NCBI GenBank assembly: GCA_022592435.1
Contig: JABYQS010000949.1
Location: 1-10,717 of the forward strand
Length of the DNA stretch: 10,717 nt
Direction: 5' to 3'
From: Cerioporus squamosus
Lineage: Eukaryota > Basidiomycota > Agaricomycetes > Polyporales > Polyporaceae
A model generated the notes under the pieces. It saw only the letters and a list, made by a program, of their open reading frames with translations. It was not told the DNA's origin and did not search any database. This document shows, in pieces, positions 1-7,594 of this stretch. The translations under genes and the position numbers were made by a program. How positions within the stretch are numbered: the first letter of the stretch is position 1; each line of letters begins with the position of its first letter.

Positions 1-14
1 CGAAGCTCGAAGCT
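1..14. repeat. 7-nt tandem duplication
   Basis: The unit cgaagct occurs twice head to tail with no mismatch. It is cut by the window edge, so further copies may lie outside. Confidence 0.8.
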
Positions 15-42
15 CTTGGACAACAGGCGCAAACACGGACTC

Positions 43-68
43 GCTGCCCGCACCCGCTGCCCGCACCC
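43..68. repeat. 13-nt perfect tandem duplication
   Basis: The unit gctgcccgcaccc is present twice without mismatch. This is a typical replication-slippage product; a 13-nt unit would shift any reading frame through it. Confidence 0.9.
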
Positions 69-242
69 GAGCGCTCTCAGAGCATGGCCAAGGGCTCTCC
101 AGATCTCAAGCTCAAGGGCCACTGCCAGCTAGCTAGTGCCGACCCGCATCCGTCGACTCGCTCTGACGACGCCGTTTGCCCGCGTTCTGCCTTCGTTCGC
201 GTTCTCTCTTGGATCCGCCGTGGCCTGGACGTTCCTCAAGCA

Positions 243-258
243 CAAGGCCTCAAGGCCT
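243..258. repeat. 8-nt perfect tandem duplication
   Basis: The unit caaggcct is present twice without mismatch. It is one of several short duplications in the left third of the window. Confidence 0.85.
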
Positions 259-384
259 CACCGGCACCCGTCCGTCGCGCCCCTCCGTCGCAGTCTCCCC
301 CCCTCCTCCGCTTGTGAGTACATCATCCGTGTCTGCACTGACTGTTCGCGCTCACCGAACTGTCCGCCGCTGCACAGCGACTGC

Positions 385-683
385 CTAGCGCGCGTAACGC
401 GTTCTTGCGGCTATCGCGGCTCGCTTCTGGCACTCCGCCCTCTCAATCTCGAGACTCAACCCGTCCATCGCCAACGCTCTTCCCTCGGAATCTCCTCCAG
501 ACGCGTCGTATGTGCTGCCCACGCCGACTGCAACGTTGTGCGCTCTTCTGGGACGCCCTGGACGCCGTCCGCGGTCGCTACACCAACCGTCGTGCGATAT
601 GGTGAACCTTCGCATGATGGCCCCATGTCTCCTCGCGCCGACCAGCCCCAGTCGTCGAGGGCGGCCCATACGAGAGCCAGCAT
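385..683 (-). other. Possible helical coding fragment, two overlapping minus-strand frames
   Basis: Two minus-strand frames read as one interrupted protein segment. The first (from 683) contains VPEERTTLQSAW and TTRLEEIPREE. The second takes over near 480 with MDGLSLEIERAE and then an Ala/Arg-rich tail ending in a stop at 385-387. Together they suggest a charged, possibly coiled-coil helix broken by one indel. A minus-strand intron candidate at 783-839 lies upstream and another at 311-355 downstream. I recognise no family. Similar Glu/Arg/Ala-rich helices are common just upstream of F-boxes in basidiomycete proteins, but no F-box is visible, so I assign no function. Confidence 0.3.
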
Positions 684-782
684 GCTACTCCATCAAGTTC
701 CCCCTCCGCTCTACCGGCCCCCATGAGAGACATGTGCCGCAAAATGGCCACCAACCCCCGCGGTGTTCAGGCCGCCCTCACA

Positions 783-839
783 CTGCAATGGTACGTCAGA
801 ACCTCGCTGCAGGATCTTGTACCGGCCTGACTGACTCAC
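783..839 (-). other. Candidate intron, minus strand (57 nt)
   Basis: Read on the minus strand, it starts GTGAGT, has a TTCTGACG branch-like site close to the 3' end and finishes CATTGCAG. Length and signals match the introns of the recognisable genes in this window. A plus-strand intron at 791-854 (GTACGT, tandem CTGAC, CGCAG) overlaps it, so the strand is not certain. Confidence 0.4.
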
Positions 840-1602
840 GCGCACCGTACGCAGCTTGTTTCACGCCGTTCTCTGTCGCCAAACGCCACCGAACACGAAG
901 TTACTCGCGCGCTCCGCAGAAGATTGCGTATATCTCCCCGGTTGCTCCTTCTATCCTCGCGCAGCAAGATGCATTCACAGCGCACGCACCGCACAAGCCA
1001 GAAGATATGCGTTGTGTTTCTCGGTGTCATGTTCTCGAGCGTCGGTCGCGCGAATACCGCCGCAGAGGCGAGAAGATGTGCTCTCTCTCATGACACCGGG
1101 TCACACAGCTCACGTCACTGTGTCTCCCAGCATCCATGAACACCTCGCCAACGCCCCCGGAGGTTTCACGTCCATCGGACCGGTTTCAAAATCGACTCAA
1201 AATTGTCGATTTCATTGCACTCCGCAGAGTCGACTCGACGTCTCGCCCTCTCAGCGGCGGCCGCCAACCTCCAGCAGGCTTTCGGATTGGAACACGCAAC
1301 GCCCCGCGGACCTTGCCGTCCTCACCGCTACGTCGGACGCCGCGTCGGACTCGTTCTGTCTGCGCTGCGCCACCCGGGAGAACATTCGGCATATCTCTCT
1401 CAGCCGGACGTCACCGCCGCACATGCTCGCGGGAACACAACGCGACGAACACGCCCTGCCCGGAGCCGGTCCTGAAACGCCGCGAAACTCGCACCCATGG
1501 CGACTTCCACCGGGCCCGGGCGATGCTTTCGGCCGACTGCCGCCCTTCGCCGCTGCGCACGTATCTCAGTAGGGCCACACCGGCGCCGCGGACCTCGCAC
1601 GA

Positions 1603-1621
1603 AGGCTACACTAGGCTACAC
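1603..1621. repeat. Short tandem repeat, 10-nt unit
   Basis: aggctacact is followed at once by aggctacac. It is another small duplication in the unassigned left region. Confidence 0.75.
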
Positions 1622-1750
1622 GGCCGCTCGTAGCGATGTCGAGAAGGCCCGACTTCGGACCGCGCGGCTTGTACACGGACCTCGACCCGCGACGCGAATA
1701 CGGCCAGATCCGCATGTGGACAAGCTCGACAAGACGACGGCGGGCGCTGG

Positions 1751-2104
1751 TTACGTCTCCCAGATGGGAGCACGGAGGCGCAGGGACTCGGAGGACGGCG
1801 CCGCCGCGATAAGGGGGCGGGCCGCCGCCAAGTACCCGTGTCTCCGCGTCGCGGCCGGTGTTCTCCCTACGGCGCGTACGAGGCGGTGTAGATCGAGTGT
1901 ACAGATGGTGTACAAGGTGAGCGCGGTCGCAGTGAATGGCAGCAAGACAGTATCTGAACAGTCCGGAGACGGCGGCCGCGAGTCATATGCGCCTTCGGGC
2001 ACGCTTCCATGTGCAGCGAGCACCTCGGCGACGTGTACGCGTCGCAGTACCGACGCACGTACACTGGCAGCACGCAGACGAAGCCGGTCCGAGCCCGCCA
2101 TCCT
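1751..2104 (-). other. Longest plausible minus-strand exon of the left region, product unknown
   Basis: Taking the CGTCAG acceptor of the 2105-2166 intron candidate, a minus-strand frame of about 117 codons runs without a stop to TAA at 1751-1753. It begins RMAGSDRLRLRAASVRASV and contains DTVLLPF and TLDLHRLVRAVGR. Third codon positions are mostly G or C, as expected for a coding frame here. The plus strand over part of the same interval also gives a protein-like run (SEHLGDVYASQYRRTYTG, then MREDGELDVGLLLGN), so the choice of strand is tentative. No domain is recognised. Confidence 0.3.
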
Positions 2105-2166
2105 CTGACGATGCGGGAAGACGGCGAGCTCGACGTCGGTCTCCTGCTTGGAAACTGACCACTCAC
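2105..2166 (-). other. Candidate intron, minus strand (62 nt)
   Basis: The minus-strand reading starts GTGAGT and ends ATCGTCAG. It lies between the candidate intron at 2217-2261 and the open frame at 1751-2104, so three signals line up in order on one strand. Confidence 0.35.
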
Positions 2167-2216
2167 CGCGGGCGCGCTCGATAGTAGCTGGCACCGGACG
2201 GCGTCCGTGTGCGTCA

Positions 2217-2261
2217 CTCGAGTGTAAGTAGTCTAGCCGCTGAGCGAATATATTTCGTTAC
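2217..2261 (-). other. Candidate intron, minus strand (45 nt)
   Basis: The minus-strand reading starts GTAACG, has CTTAC as a branch-like site and ends CTCGAG. An overlapping plus-strand intron (2224-2267, GTAAGT to CTGCAG, 44 nt) fits almost equally well, because the CTTAC branch is the reverse complement of GTAAG. Confidence 0.35.
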
Positions 2262-2469
2262 CTGCAGGAAGGCTTGTCAGCGTCGGAATGCGCGAGAACT
2301 CAGCCGGACTGTACCGGGAACGTCACCTCGACTTCCCAGACTGCTGTCTTGAGTCTCGACGCAATATAGGTTTCCGGTCGCTGGCCGGCTTTGTCTTGGA
2401 CGTGCATGGGTGTGGGTGGGCTGCCGGCGGCGGCGTCGAATCCCAGCATCATGAGAGCTCGAGCTTTGA

Positions 2470-2521
2470 CTACCAGTAAGTACTCGCTGCTTTCATAAAC
2501 CAGGCTCCATGATAGACTCAC
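2470..2521 (-). other. Candidate intron, minus strand (52 nt)
   Basis: The minus-strand reading starts GTGAGT, contains CTTACT near the 3' end and finishes CTGGTAG. It is followed directly by the protein-like stretch that begins VKARALMMLGF. It is among the best-formed introns in the left region. Confidence 0.5.
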
Positions 2522-3246
2522 CGAACCGCTGATAGATTTTCCTCAAAGCCACCCGACGAAGGCACGGTAGCCCACAGTGTATCCAGACGGGAGACTGACC
2601 ATTGCAGACTTCGTGTGTACGGCCCGATAGACGAGGTGGTGCCTGCACGAGGCAGCGAGTGCGAGTCGGCGAGCCGGACCGTTCCCTGGACAGCCTGGGC
2701 AGGCCCGTCATAGGATGCTCTGTGCACACTGCGCAGTAACGGACGGGTCAGCTCAGCTCGGTACCTGATCGCAAGACGGACACGCAGACGGAACGTACCG
2801 CCCCTATCCCGTGGGGACCCAGTCGGCGACATGCGACGGCGACTGCTGGCTCGGTGAGGCCTAGGGTCGTGCGGCATGTTCTGCCTCCTGCAAGTGTCGG
2901 CGCCAGCGACCTGTTTCAGGAGCACTAATACTAATAGCTGGGAACAGGTCAGTTTGAGGATTTATAGCTGGGTCAGAAGGGTACGCACCATTCTCGCGTC
3001 TTGTGACCGACTCTGACTCGGCGCATCACTCTGTAGAGGGACCGGACGCATCTGGGCGACTACGTGGACCCGCTACCACATTGCGTCGTCCGTCGACGCT
3101 AGATGCCTGGTTCCTCATCGCTCGGAACTTCGTCTTGACGTGCGTGTCTGGGGATGTCCCTTGCGGCGGTAAGTCTTGACATCTTCGCATCTCGAAGCGC
3201 TTTGATGCCGACATGAGCTCCATGTATTCAAGCACCTTTGTTCATC

Positions 3247-3289
3247 CTGTTAGCAAACCGTGACCGGATAGACGATACTCGGAACTGAC
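3247..3289 (-). other. Candidate intron, minus strand (43 nt)
   Basis: The minus-strand donor is CAG|GTCAGT, the branch-like site is TGCTAAC and the acceptor AACAG follows at once. The plus strand offers no equally good alternative here, which makes this one of the clearest strand indicators in the left region. Confidence 0.5.
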
Positions 3290-3569
3290 CTGATGCGAAG
3301 CCACGTTGTGACGGCTGCGATGAGCCTGATGTCCGTCGGCATCCGGGACGGGAGAGCGACCAGGACGGGCGATGCCAGTTAGTGATGTCTTCTCCATTAC
3401 GAGCACGACCTGTCTGATGTACCTGCAGACTGCAGTAGCTCCTGTGTACCTTGGCGAGCGTACGTCGGTCTTGCAAGAGCGGTCCGCCACAGGCACAGTA
3501 ACGAACATGCTGGCGGGACCGGGAGCACGGGCTGAACAGTGCAGTGCTTGCCGCCGCCCAGAGCACAGC

Positions 3570-3615
3570 CTACGCACGAGGACAGACAGGTAAGTCTGGT
3601 ATCTGAGCATCATAC
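3570..3615 (-). other. Candidate intron, minus strand (46 nt)
   Basis: The minus-strand reading starts GTATGA, has CTTACC as branch-like site and ends GTGCGTAG. On the plus strand the same CTTACC reads as a GTAAGT donor (3590) with only a weak acceptor near 3623. Confidence 0.4.
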
Positions 3616-3726
3616 GAACATAGCCATATGGCGTACCGATCTTCAAACGGCGCACGCGAGGTCCCGAGGTAGCAGTGTGTCGTGCCTGCGGACTTAGAGC
3701 AGGCTTGCATCAGGAAAACCCTCCCC

Positions 3727-3758
3727 TGCCAATTAGTGCTAAATGGCACCAATTGGCA
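3727..3758. repeat. 13-bp hairpin-forming inverted repeat with one mismatch
   Basis: The left arm tgccaattagtgc (3727-3739) and the right arm gcaccaattggca (3746-3758) are reverse complements except for one position, separated by the 6-nt loop taaatg. The arms are flanked by C-runs (CCCTCCCC before, ACCCCC after). It lies about 200 bp beyond the transposase stop, where one end of the element could be. It is not a normal transcription terminator for a nuclear gene. Confidence 0.85.
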
Positions 3759-3818
3759 GACCCCCTTGCCAATCAGCGATAAATTGTACTTCTGTGGCAC
3801 GGATTGTCGTCTATTGGC
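3728..3818. promoter_or_regulatory. Cluster of four GCCAAT/ATTGGC hexamers
   Basis: GCCAAT occurs at 3728-3733 and 3768-3773, and its complement ATTGGC at 3752-3757 and 3813-3818, so the orientations alternate. The segment from 3767 also resembles the one from 3727 over about 20 nt (TGCCAAT-AG-G-TAAAT in common). Repeated short motifs near a terminus are typical of transposase-binding subterminal repeats; CCAAT is also the site of the NF-Y/HAP complex. I infer the first because of the position behind the transposase, but the second cannot be excluded. Confidence 0.45.
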
Positions 3819-4312
3819 TGCTAACGGTCTACTTGGTCATACATAGACACTACATGTACAACATTCATCACATACTTCAGACCCACTTACTATGGTAATG
3901 CCAGAAGATCACACTGTATGCAGAATGTATTTGAATAGACTCATTCATTTGCTACGCTAAGCAGCCGTCATGTACATATGCATATCACTAAAGTCACTAC
4001 CCAGAACTGTTCGCATCTGTCAAGTACTGTACTACTGGTCCAATCGCGAGGTATGAGCCCACCATGGGGAGTAATCGGAAGAAGATAGCAACTTCGGCGG
4101 AAGTTTTTGACCTCCACCACACTAGCCAGTATTGAATTGTCGTCATCACGACAACGAGTTACCTTGTACATCCCATTCACAGGATCGGGGTGGGTGAATG
4201 CGGTGAACCACTCAACATAGGCAAGATGGCCGGGCGATCACGTTCGGCATCAATTGCTGGCATGCCTTGGGTCGAAGCTTGAATATAAGGCGGACTCTGC
4301 CGACACGGTACC

Positions 4313-4364
4313 CTGAAGATGACTTAGTAAGATGTCAGTGAGGAGGCACTTGTATGGTACGTAC
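4313..4364 (-). other. Intron of the transposase (52 nt)
   Basis: It starts GTACGT, has TTACTAAG as branch-like site and ends CTTCAG. Removing it joins GLQ to GYRVGRVRLIFKL in frame, which fits the family's C-terminal region. Confidence 0.7.
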
Positions 4365-6087
4365 CTTGCAGACCGGTAGCACCGCCGTTGCCTTCATTCA
4401 CAGTACAGTATCAAACCGGGCAGGGATGTCTCTACCTTGACGATCACGGCGCGGGCCGTGCATGGACAGCGTCGCGAGTACTCCATGATGCCAGATCTTG
4501 GGCGTCGTTGAGGACAACTTGACGCGGTGAAAGACGGGGAGCTTGGAGAACTCGTAGGTCACATGCAGGGACTCGCGCTCGACCTCGGCAGGGGTTAGAG
4601 AGGGTCGCGGTAGGACACTACAAGCGGGCTAGAGCATCTCGGATGAAGGTGGCACCATAGTCCCTGACAGCATGGTCAATCGAAGGGCCTTGATGGTTGC
4701 CCACTTCGTCATCTTGATCTGCGAAAGGACAGGAACGGGGCGTAGGGTACCGGGAGGACAGGAGGGCTGGGATGATGGGAGTCGCCGCTGAGGATCGGAA
4801 GTGCGTTGCGCGCCCTCGAGTGGTGCGCCCTGTCCGCCCTTCATCCGCTTCAGTCGCCACTGGACATAGGCCTCATGCCGGAGTACCTTCTCACGGCGCT
4901 CGAGCCAGAGCGTCATTTGCGGAAACTCGTCTCGGTGGTTGGTAGCGCGGTAGGCATCTTTAGCAAAGTCGATGTGGAGGCGTTCAGTGTACTGTGTGTC
5001 GTAGTTGTCGGTCGTTCCAACAGCTTGATGGACTGTGGATAGTGGTCGAGTGAATGCAGCTTCGGGCTTCCACTGTGTGCGTATACCGAGGTCTTCGAAG
5101 ATGGCCTTATTTGCATGAAAGCGCTCCAGAGCGTCGCGGAGGAGCTTCAGGGTCTCGGAAGTATGGGCAGGGTATATCTTGCGAGATAGACAAGTCAAGA
5201 AGCGCACGGACTGCGCGGATAAGGCGTACAGGGGAAAGGCCATCGCGGAGAGGTAAGCCACTATGAGACCCATCAGGAACGGCATATGTCTGCGTGCTCC
5301 TTCCCGGTCACCCTCTGCAGTGTGGTAATGCCCTTCATGAAAAGGCGGACATGATGATTAGGGGGGAGGCGTCGGCACCGAGCATCGAGTTCTTCAGGTC
5401 CGTACGCAGCTCAGCCAGGCGATGACGTGTTTACCATGCCCTGGTAGAGCTGGTGAAGGATGTCGGGCGTGATCGAACGGAAGATGTCGACGTAGGGTAG
5501 GTCAACCCAGAACGGGTGGCGGACAGGCTTGATACCAGCCTCTCGGCGCCTTCGAAAAGGCAGTCGCGAGTGGTCGGCCTCTCCGAGTGCAACCAAAGCC
5601 TTCTTCAGATCGCGGAGTTTGCGCTTCGTGTTGGTAGTCCTGCCGACGTCCTCTCGATCGACGTCGCATTTCGGACACGTTCCATTCTTGCAACGTCACG
5701 AGAGCTGCTCGGGGTAGTCGCCGATGTACATCGCAAAGATGGGGTGCCCGCGACGAATCGCCCATCGCCGCTGACGATGGAGATCCCGTTGATGCCGGCG
5801 TCGATGAGCGGCTTCAAGATCATGGACATACACTTATGGAAGAGATTAGCGTGCACGCGGCGGCGCGCAGCTTTGTTGGTGATGTGCTCCAGTCGCGACG
5901 ATGGGAGATAGGCTAGGAGGATTTGTCCTCGACGGGCGGGCCTGCGGCGAACGTCTTTCGGGAGGTTTCCGATGGTCAGGTAGACAGGATACGCGGTCTT
6001 GCTGCCGAAGAGCGTGAGCTGCGTCTTATCGGACGATATGATGATGGGGATGATTGTTGCGCCTGCCCGCTTTGCGTCGAGCTTCTC

Positions 6088-6143
6088 CTGTGGGAGCAAC
6101 ATTGTTAGCGACATGGTCAGTCAGTGCAAGCACAAACACATAC
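6088..6143 (-). other. Intron of the transposase (56 nt)
   Basis: It starts GTATGT after the codon for the Q of WWWDTQ and ends CCCACAG before EKLDAKRAGATIIPI. Splicing restores the expected spacing between the two motifs. A GCTAAC branch-like site lies about 20 nt before the acceptor. Confidence 0.8.
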
Positions 6144-6439
6144 CTGTGTATCCCACCACCACTTGCCGGTATGCATATCAAGTAAACACGGACGGTGCGG
6201 TCGGCATCGGCGTAATGACGCTCCGGAGTGAAGACCAGGATACCTGCGAACTCCGGATCGCCATACAGACGCACGCACACAAGCGATGACATCCCGATAA
6301 AAACCTCGAAAGCTTCCCCAGCAACAATGATTTCTCGTCGGATGAAGCGAGGGCGGCCCGACAGCTTGTGGTCGATGATACCATTGAGCTCTTGGGAGTT
6401 CTTGAAGGACAATCCGAGGAGCGTGACGAGCTGTTTGAG

Positions 6440-6486
6440 CTAAGATATCAGCAGGAAACGAAGGGAAACACAGGCTGTACACGTAC
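6440..6486 (-). other. Intron of the transposase (47 nt)
   Basis: It starts GTACGT directly after LLAIQD and ends ATCTTAG. Splicing gives IQDLKQLVTLLGLSFKNSQ in one frame. Confidence 0.85.
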
Positions 6487-7317
6487 ATCTTGGATGGCAA
6501 GGAGCTCCGTGAGGGCAGTGGAGCCAGGCCCGCGCATCTTGGCCCACTTCGCAAGCTCGTAGTCGATACGCGAAGCAAACGGCGCGTACGGATTGTCCCC
6601 GCTTGCGTCAACAGCGGACTGGTACTGCTCGTACGCAGAGCTCCCGGACTGCTCGCTCACGACCTTGCCAGCATCGGGATGGGGATAGGGATCGACGAAG
6701 GTTTTCGTACGGAGCTGCTCTTGGACGCGTTGGCGTGCAGCGCCGTCGATATTAGCATCCACGTCGTCTCCTTCTCCGAAATCTTGTAACTGAGTCAACG
6801 CAGGATCCCGCCCGGATGGAGGCTCCCAGCCGTGCTCCTCCTCATAACGGTCTGCATCCTCCTCCTCGGCATCCTCCACAGAACGCCGGTCATCTTCGAT
6901 CGGCTCGTCCTCCTCCTCCTGTATCTCATCCTCCTCCTTTTCGTCGTCCTGCTCGCCATTCCCTGGATGCTCATCGAAATCGTCCCAGCTTGCGATGTCA
7001 TAAGTCCCAAAGAAGTCGCCCTCGAAAGGTTCAGGCGCTGGATCTGGTGGCCCATCCTCATCGGCGGCGAGTTGCGACGACGGTGAGGGAGATCGTGGGG
7101 AGGTAGACCGCGTAGAGCCCGTGGTGGTGCCAGGGGGAGACCGATCAGAACGAGTCGTCGAGGCGTCGTCGAACTCAGCGGTCTCGAGTTCCTCTCGGTA
7201 TGCTACGCAGCGCGGCTGCTGAGTTTGTTCCAGGTGTTGAGTGAACCCAGAGGGCGAAAACCACCGTGTGCAGCCGCTGCACTGCCGCGTAGCTCGTTCA
7301 GTACGTACACGGGACAT
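6487..7317 (-). other. Intact first exon of the transposase: zinc finger and acidic linker
   Basis: This 831-nt, 277-codon exon is open from ATG (7317-7315) to the splice donor. Residues 13-37 form the C2HC motif. Residues of roughly 80-180 are strongly acidic (runs of E and D, for example QDDEKEEDEIQEEEDEPIED). The exon ends with the conserved block that begins NPYAPFASRIDYELAKWAKM. It is the only long part of the gene without a frame change. The contrast with the broken remainder is sharp and could mark recent decay, or indel tolerance in coding but disordered sequence. Confidence 0.85.
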
Positions 7318-7594
7318 CGAGGGGATTGAGACTTGGGCACGTTGAACTATCGCAGGGCGAAAACAATGAAGTAGAGGGCGCCTGATGATGATGGGCTCGA
7401 GTCGGAGATCTCTGGACGAGATTGTTTTTCAGGTTGGTCACGCTCGGCTCGCAGAGTCACACACCTTTCCCTTACACCACCACCAGCCACGTCAGTACTC
7501 GTGGAAGGCTACGCCTCTCTTTAATTCTACCGTCGCTCATTCAGTACTATCAACATCTACTTAATACACACCACTCACCTCCGCATCGTCCTAC
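7318..7594. promoter_or_regulatory. 277-bp divergent intergenic region between transposase and DUF6532 gene
   Basis: The two start codons face away from each other, so any promoters must lie here or in the 5' ends. AT-richer stretches occur at 7519-7530 (tttaattc) and 7558-7566 (cttaatac), near the plus-strand start. A small inverted repeat CCACG/CGTGG sits at 7487-7491 and 7500-7504 and includes CACGTCA, a bZIP-like core. No clear TATA box is visible. I find no copy of the hairpin at 3727-3758 here, so there is no sign of a transposon end between the two genes. Confidence 0.5.

Larger units (their letters stand above)
1..2216. other. GC-rich region without an identifiable gene
   Basis: This stretch is GC- and CpG-rich, and its first 1.5 kb is pyrimidine-rich on the plus strand. 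Several open frames of 60-240 codons overlap on both strands, as expected in GC-rich DNA, and none matches a family I recognise. Intron-like segments occur on the minus strand at 311-355 and 783-839, and at 2105-2166 and 2217-2261 toward the right edge. Plus-strand alternatives exist at 314-377, 791-854, 1917-1961 and 2224-2267. The most protein-like fragments are listed separately. I see no tRNA, rRNA or convincing promoter. The most likely content is degraded spliced coding sequence, probably on the minus strand, but noncoding DNA cannot be excluded. Confidence 0.5.
2217..3655 (-). pseudogene. Probable degraded spliced gene, minus strand, product unknown
   Basis: Four minus-strand intron candidates of 43-52 nt line up here: 3570-3615 (GTATGA to GCGTAG), 3247-3289 (GTCAGT, then TGCTAACAG), 2470-2521 (GTGAGT, CTTACT, GGTAG) and 2217-2261. 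Between them lie open frames that look coded: ASMFVTVPVADRSCKTDV and a following basic segment (3290-3569), MLEYMELMSASKRFEM (3026-3235), and VKARALMMLGFDAAAG with TYIASRLKTAVWEVEV (2300-2469). The pieces do not join into one frame, so indels or missed introns must be assumed. I recognise no domain. The gene ends within about 300 bp of the transposase stop and reads in the same direction, but nothing visible makes it part of that element. Alternatives are noncoding DNA or a plus-strand gene. Confidence 0.35.
3957..7317 (-). pseudogene. Plavaka-type (KDZ) transposase, frame-disrupted
   Basis: This is a DNA-transposon transposase, expected to act in the nucleus on its own element. The N-terminus has a zinc-finger-like C13-x2-C16-x11-H28-x8-C37, then an acidic linker. 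The family core follows in order: RIDYELAKWAKMRGPGSTAL, GLSFKNSQELN, DPEFAGILVFTPERHYAD, DMHTGKWWWDTQ, ATIIPIIISSDKTQLTLF, SRLEHITNKAARRR, RHPFWVDLPYVDIFRSITPD, ILHQLYQG, RRLPPNHHVRLFMKGITTL, YPAHTSETLKLL, TEYTERLH-like TQYTERLHIDFAKDAYRATN, EFPQMTLWLERREK, SIDHAVRDYGATFIRDALAR, HLAYVEWFTAFTHPDP and RDWTSSTVLDRC. Introns lie at 6440-6486, 6088-6143 and 4313-4364. From 6300 onward the motifs jump between frames near 6300, 6269, 6182, 5762, 5698, 5430, 5400, 5280, 5230, 5192, 5175, 5075, 5016, 4688 and 4622, so no complete enzyme can be read. The ancestral stop is probably TAG at 3957-3959. Confidence 0.9.

Noticed and set aside
1700..1760. An H-x-D motif in a plus-strand frame (DPHVDKLDKT), considered as a TET/JBP dioxygenase remnant because such genes accompany KDZ elements
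   Set aside because: No second histidine, arginine or flanking conserved residues follow at the expected distances, and the frame stops agreeing with coding features soon after.
136..2108. A chain of long plus-strand open frames of 165-238 codons (136-726, 512-1093, 856-1572, 1136-1633, 1497-2108)
   Set aside because: They overlap each other in different frames, have Arg/Ser/Pro-rich low-information composition and match no family. They are what GC-rich DNA with few AT-rich stops produces.
6816..7106. Plus-strand frames opposite the transposase acidic linker, including a Leu/Ile-rich one that resembles a membrane protein
   Set aside because: They are complements of GAG/GAT-rich codons of the acidic linker; antisense of Glu/Asp runs gives Leu/Ile/Val runs.
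7318..7594. Search for the right terminal repeat of the element between the two genes
   Set aside because: No GCCAATT-type motif or inverted copy of the 3727-3758 arms is present, so I do not place an end here.
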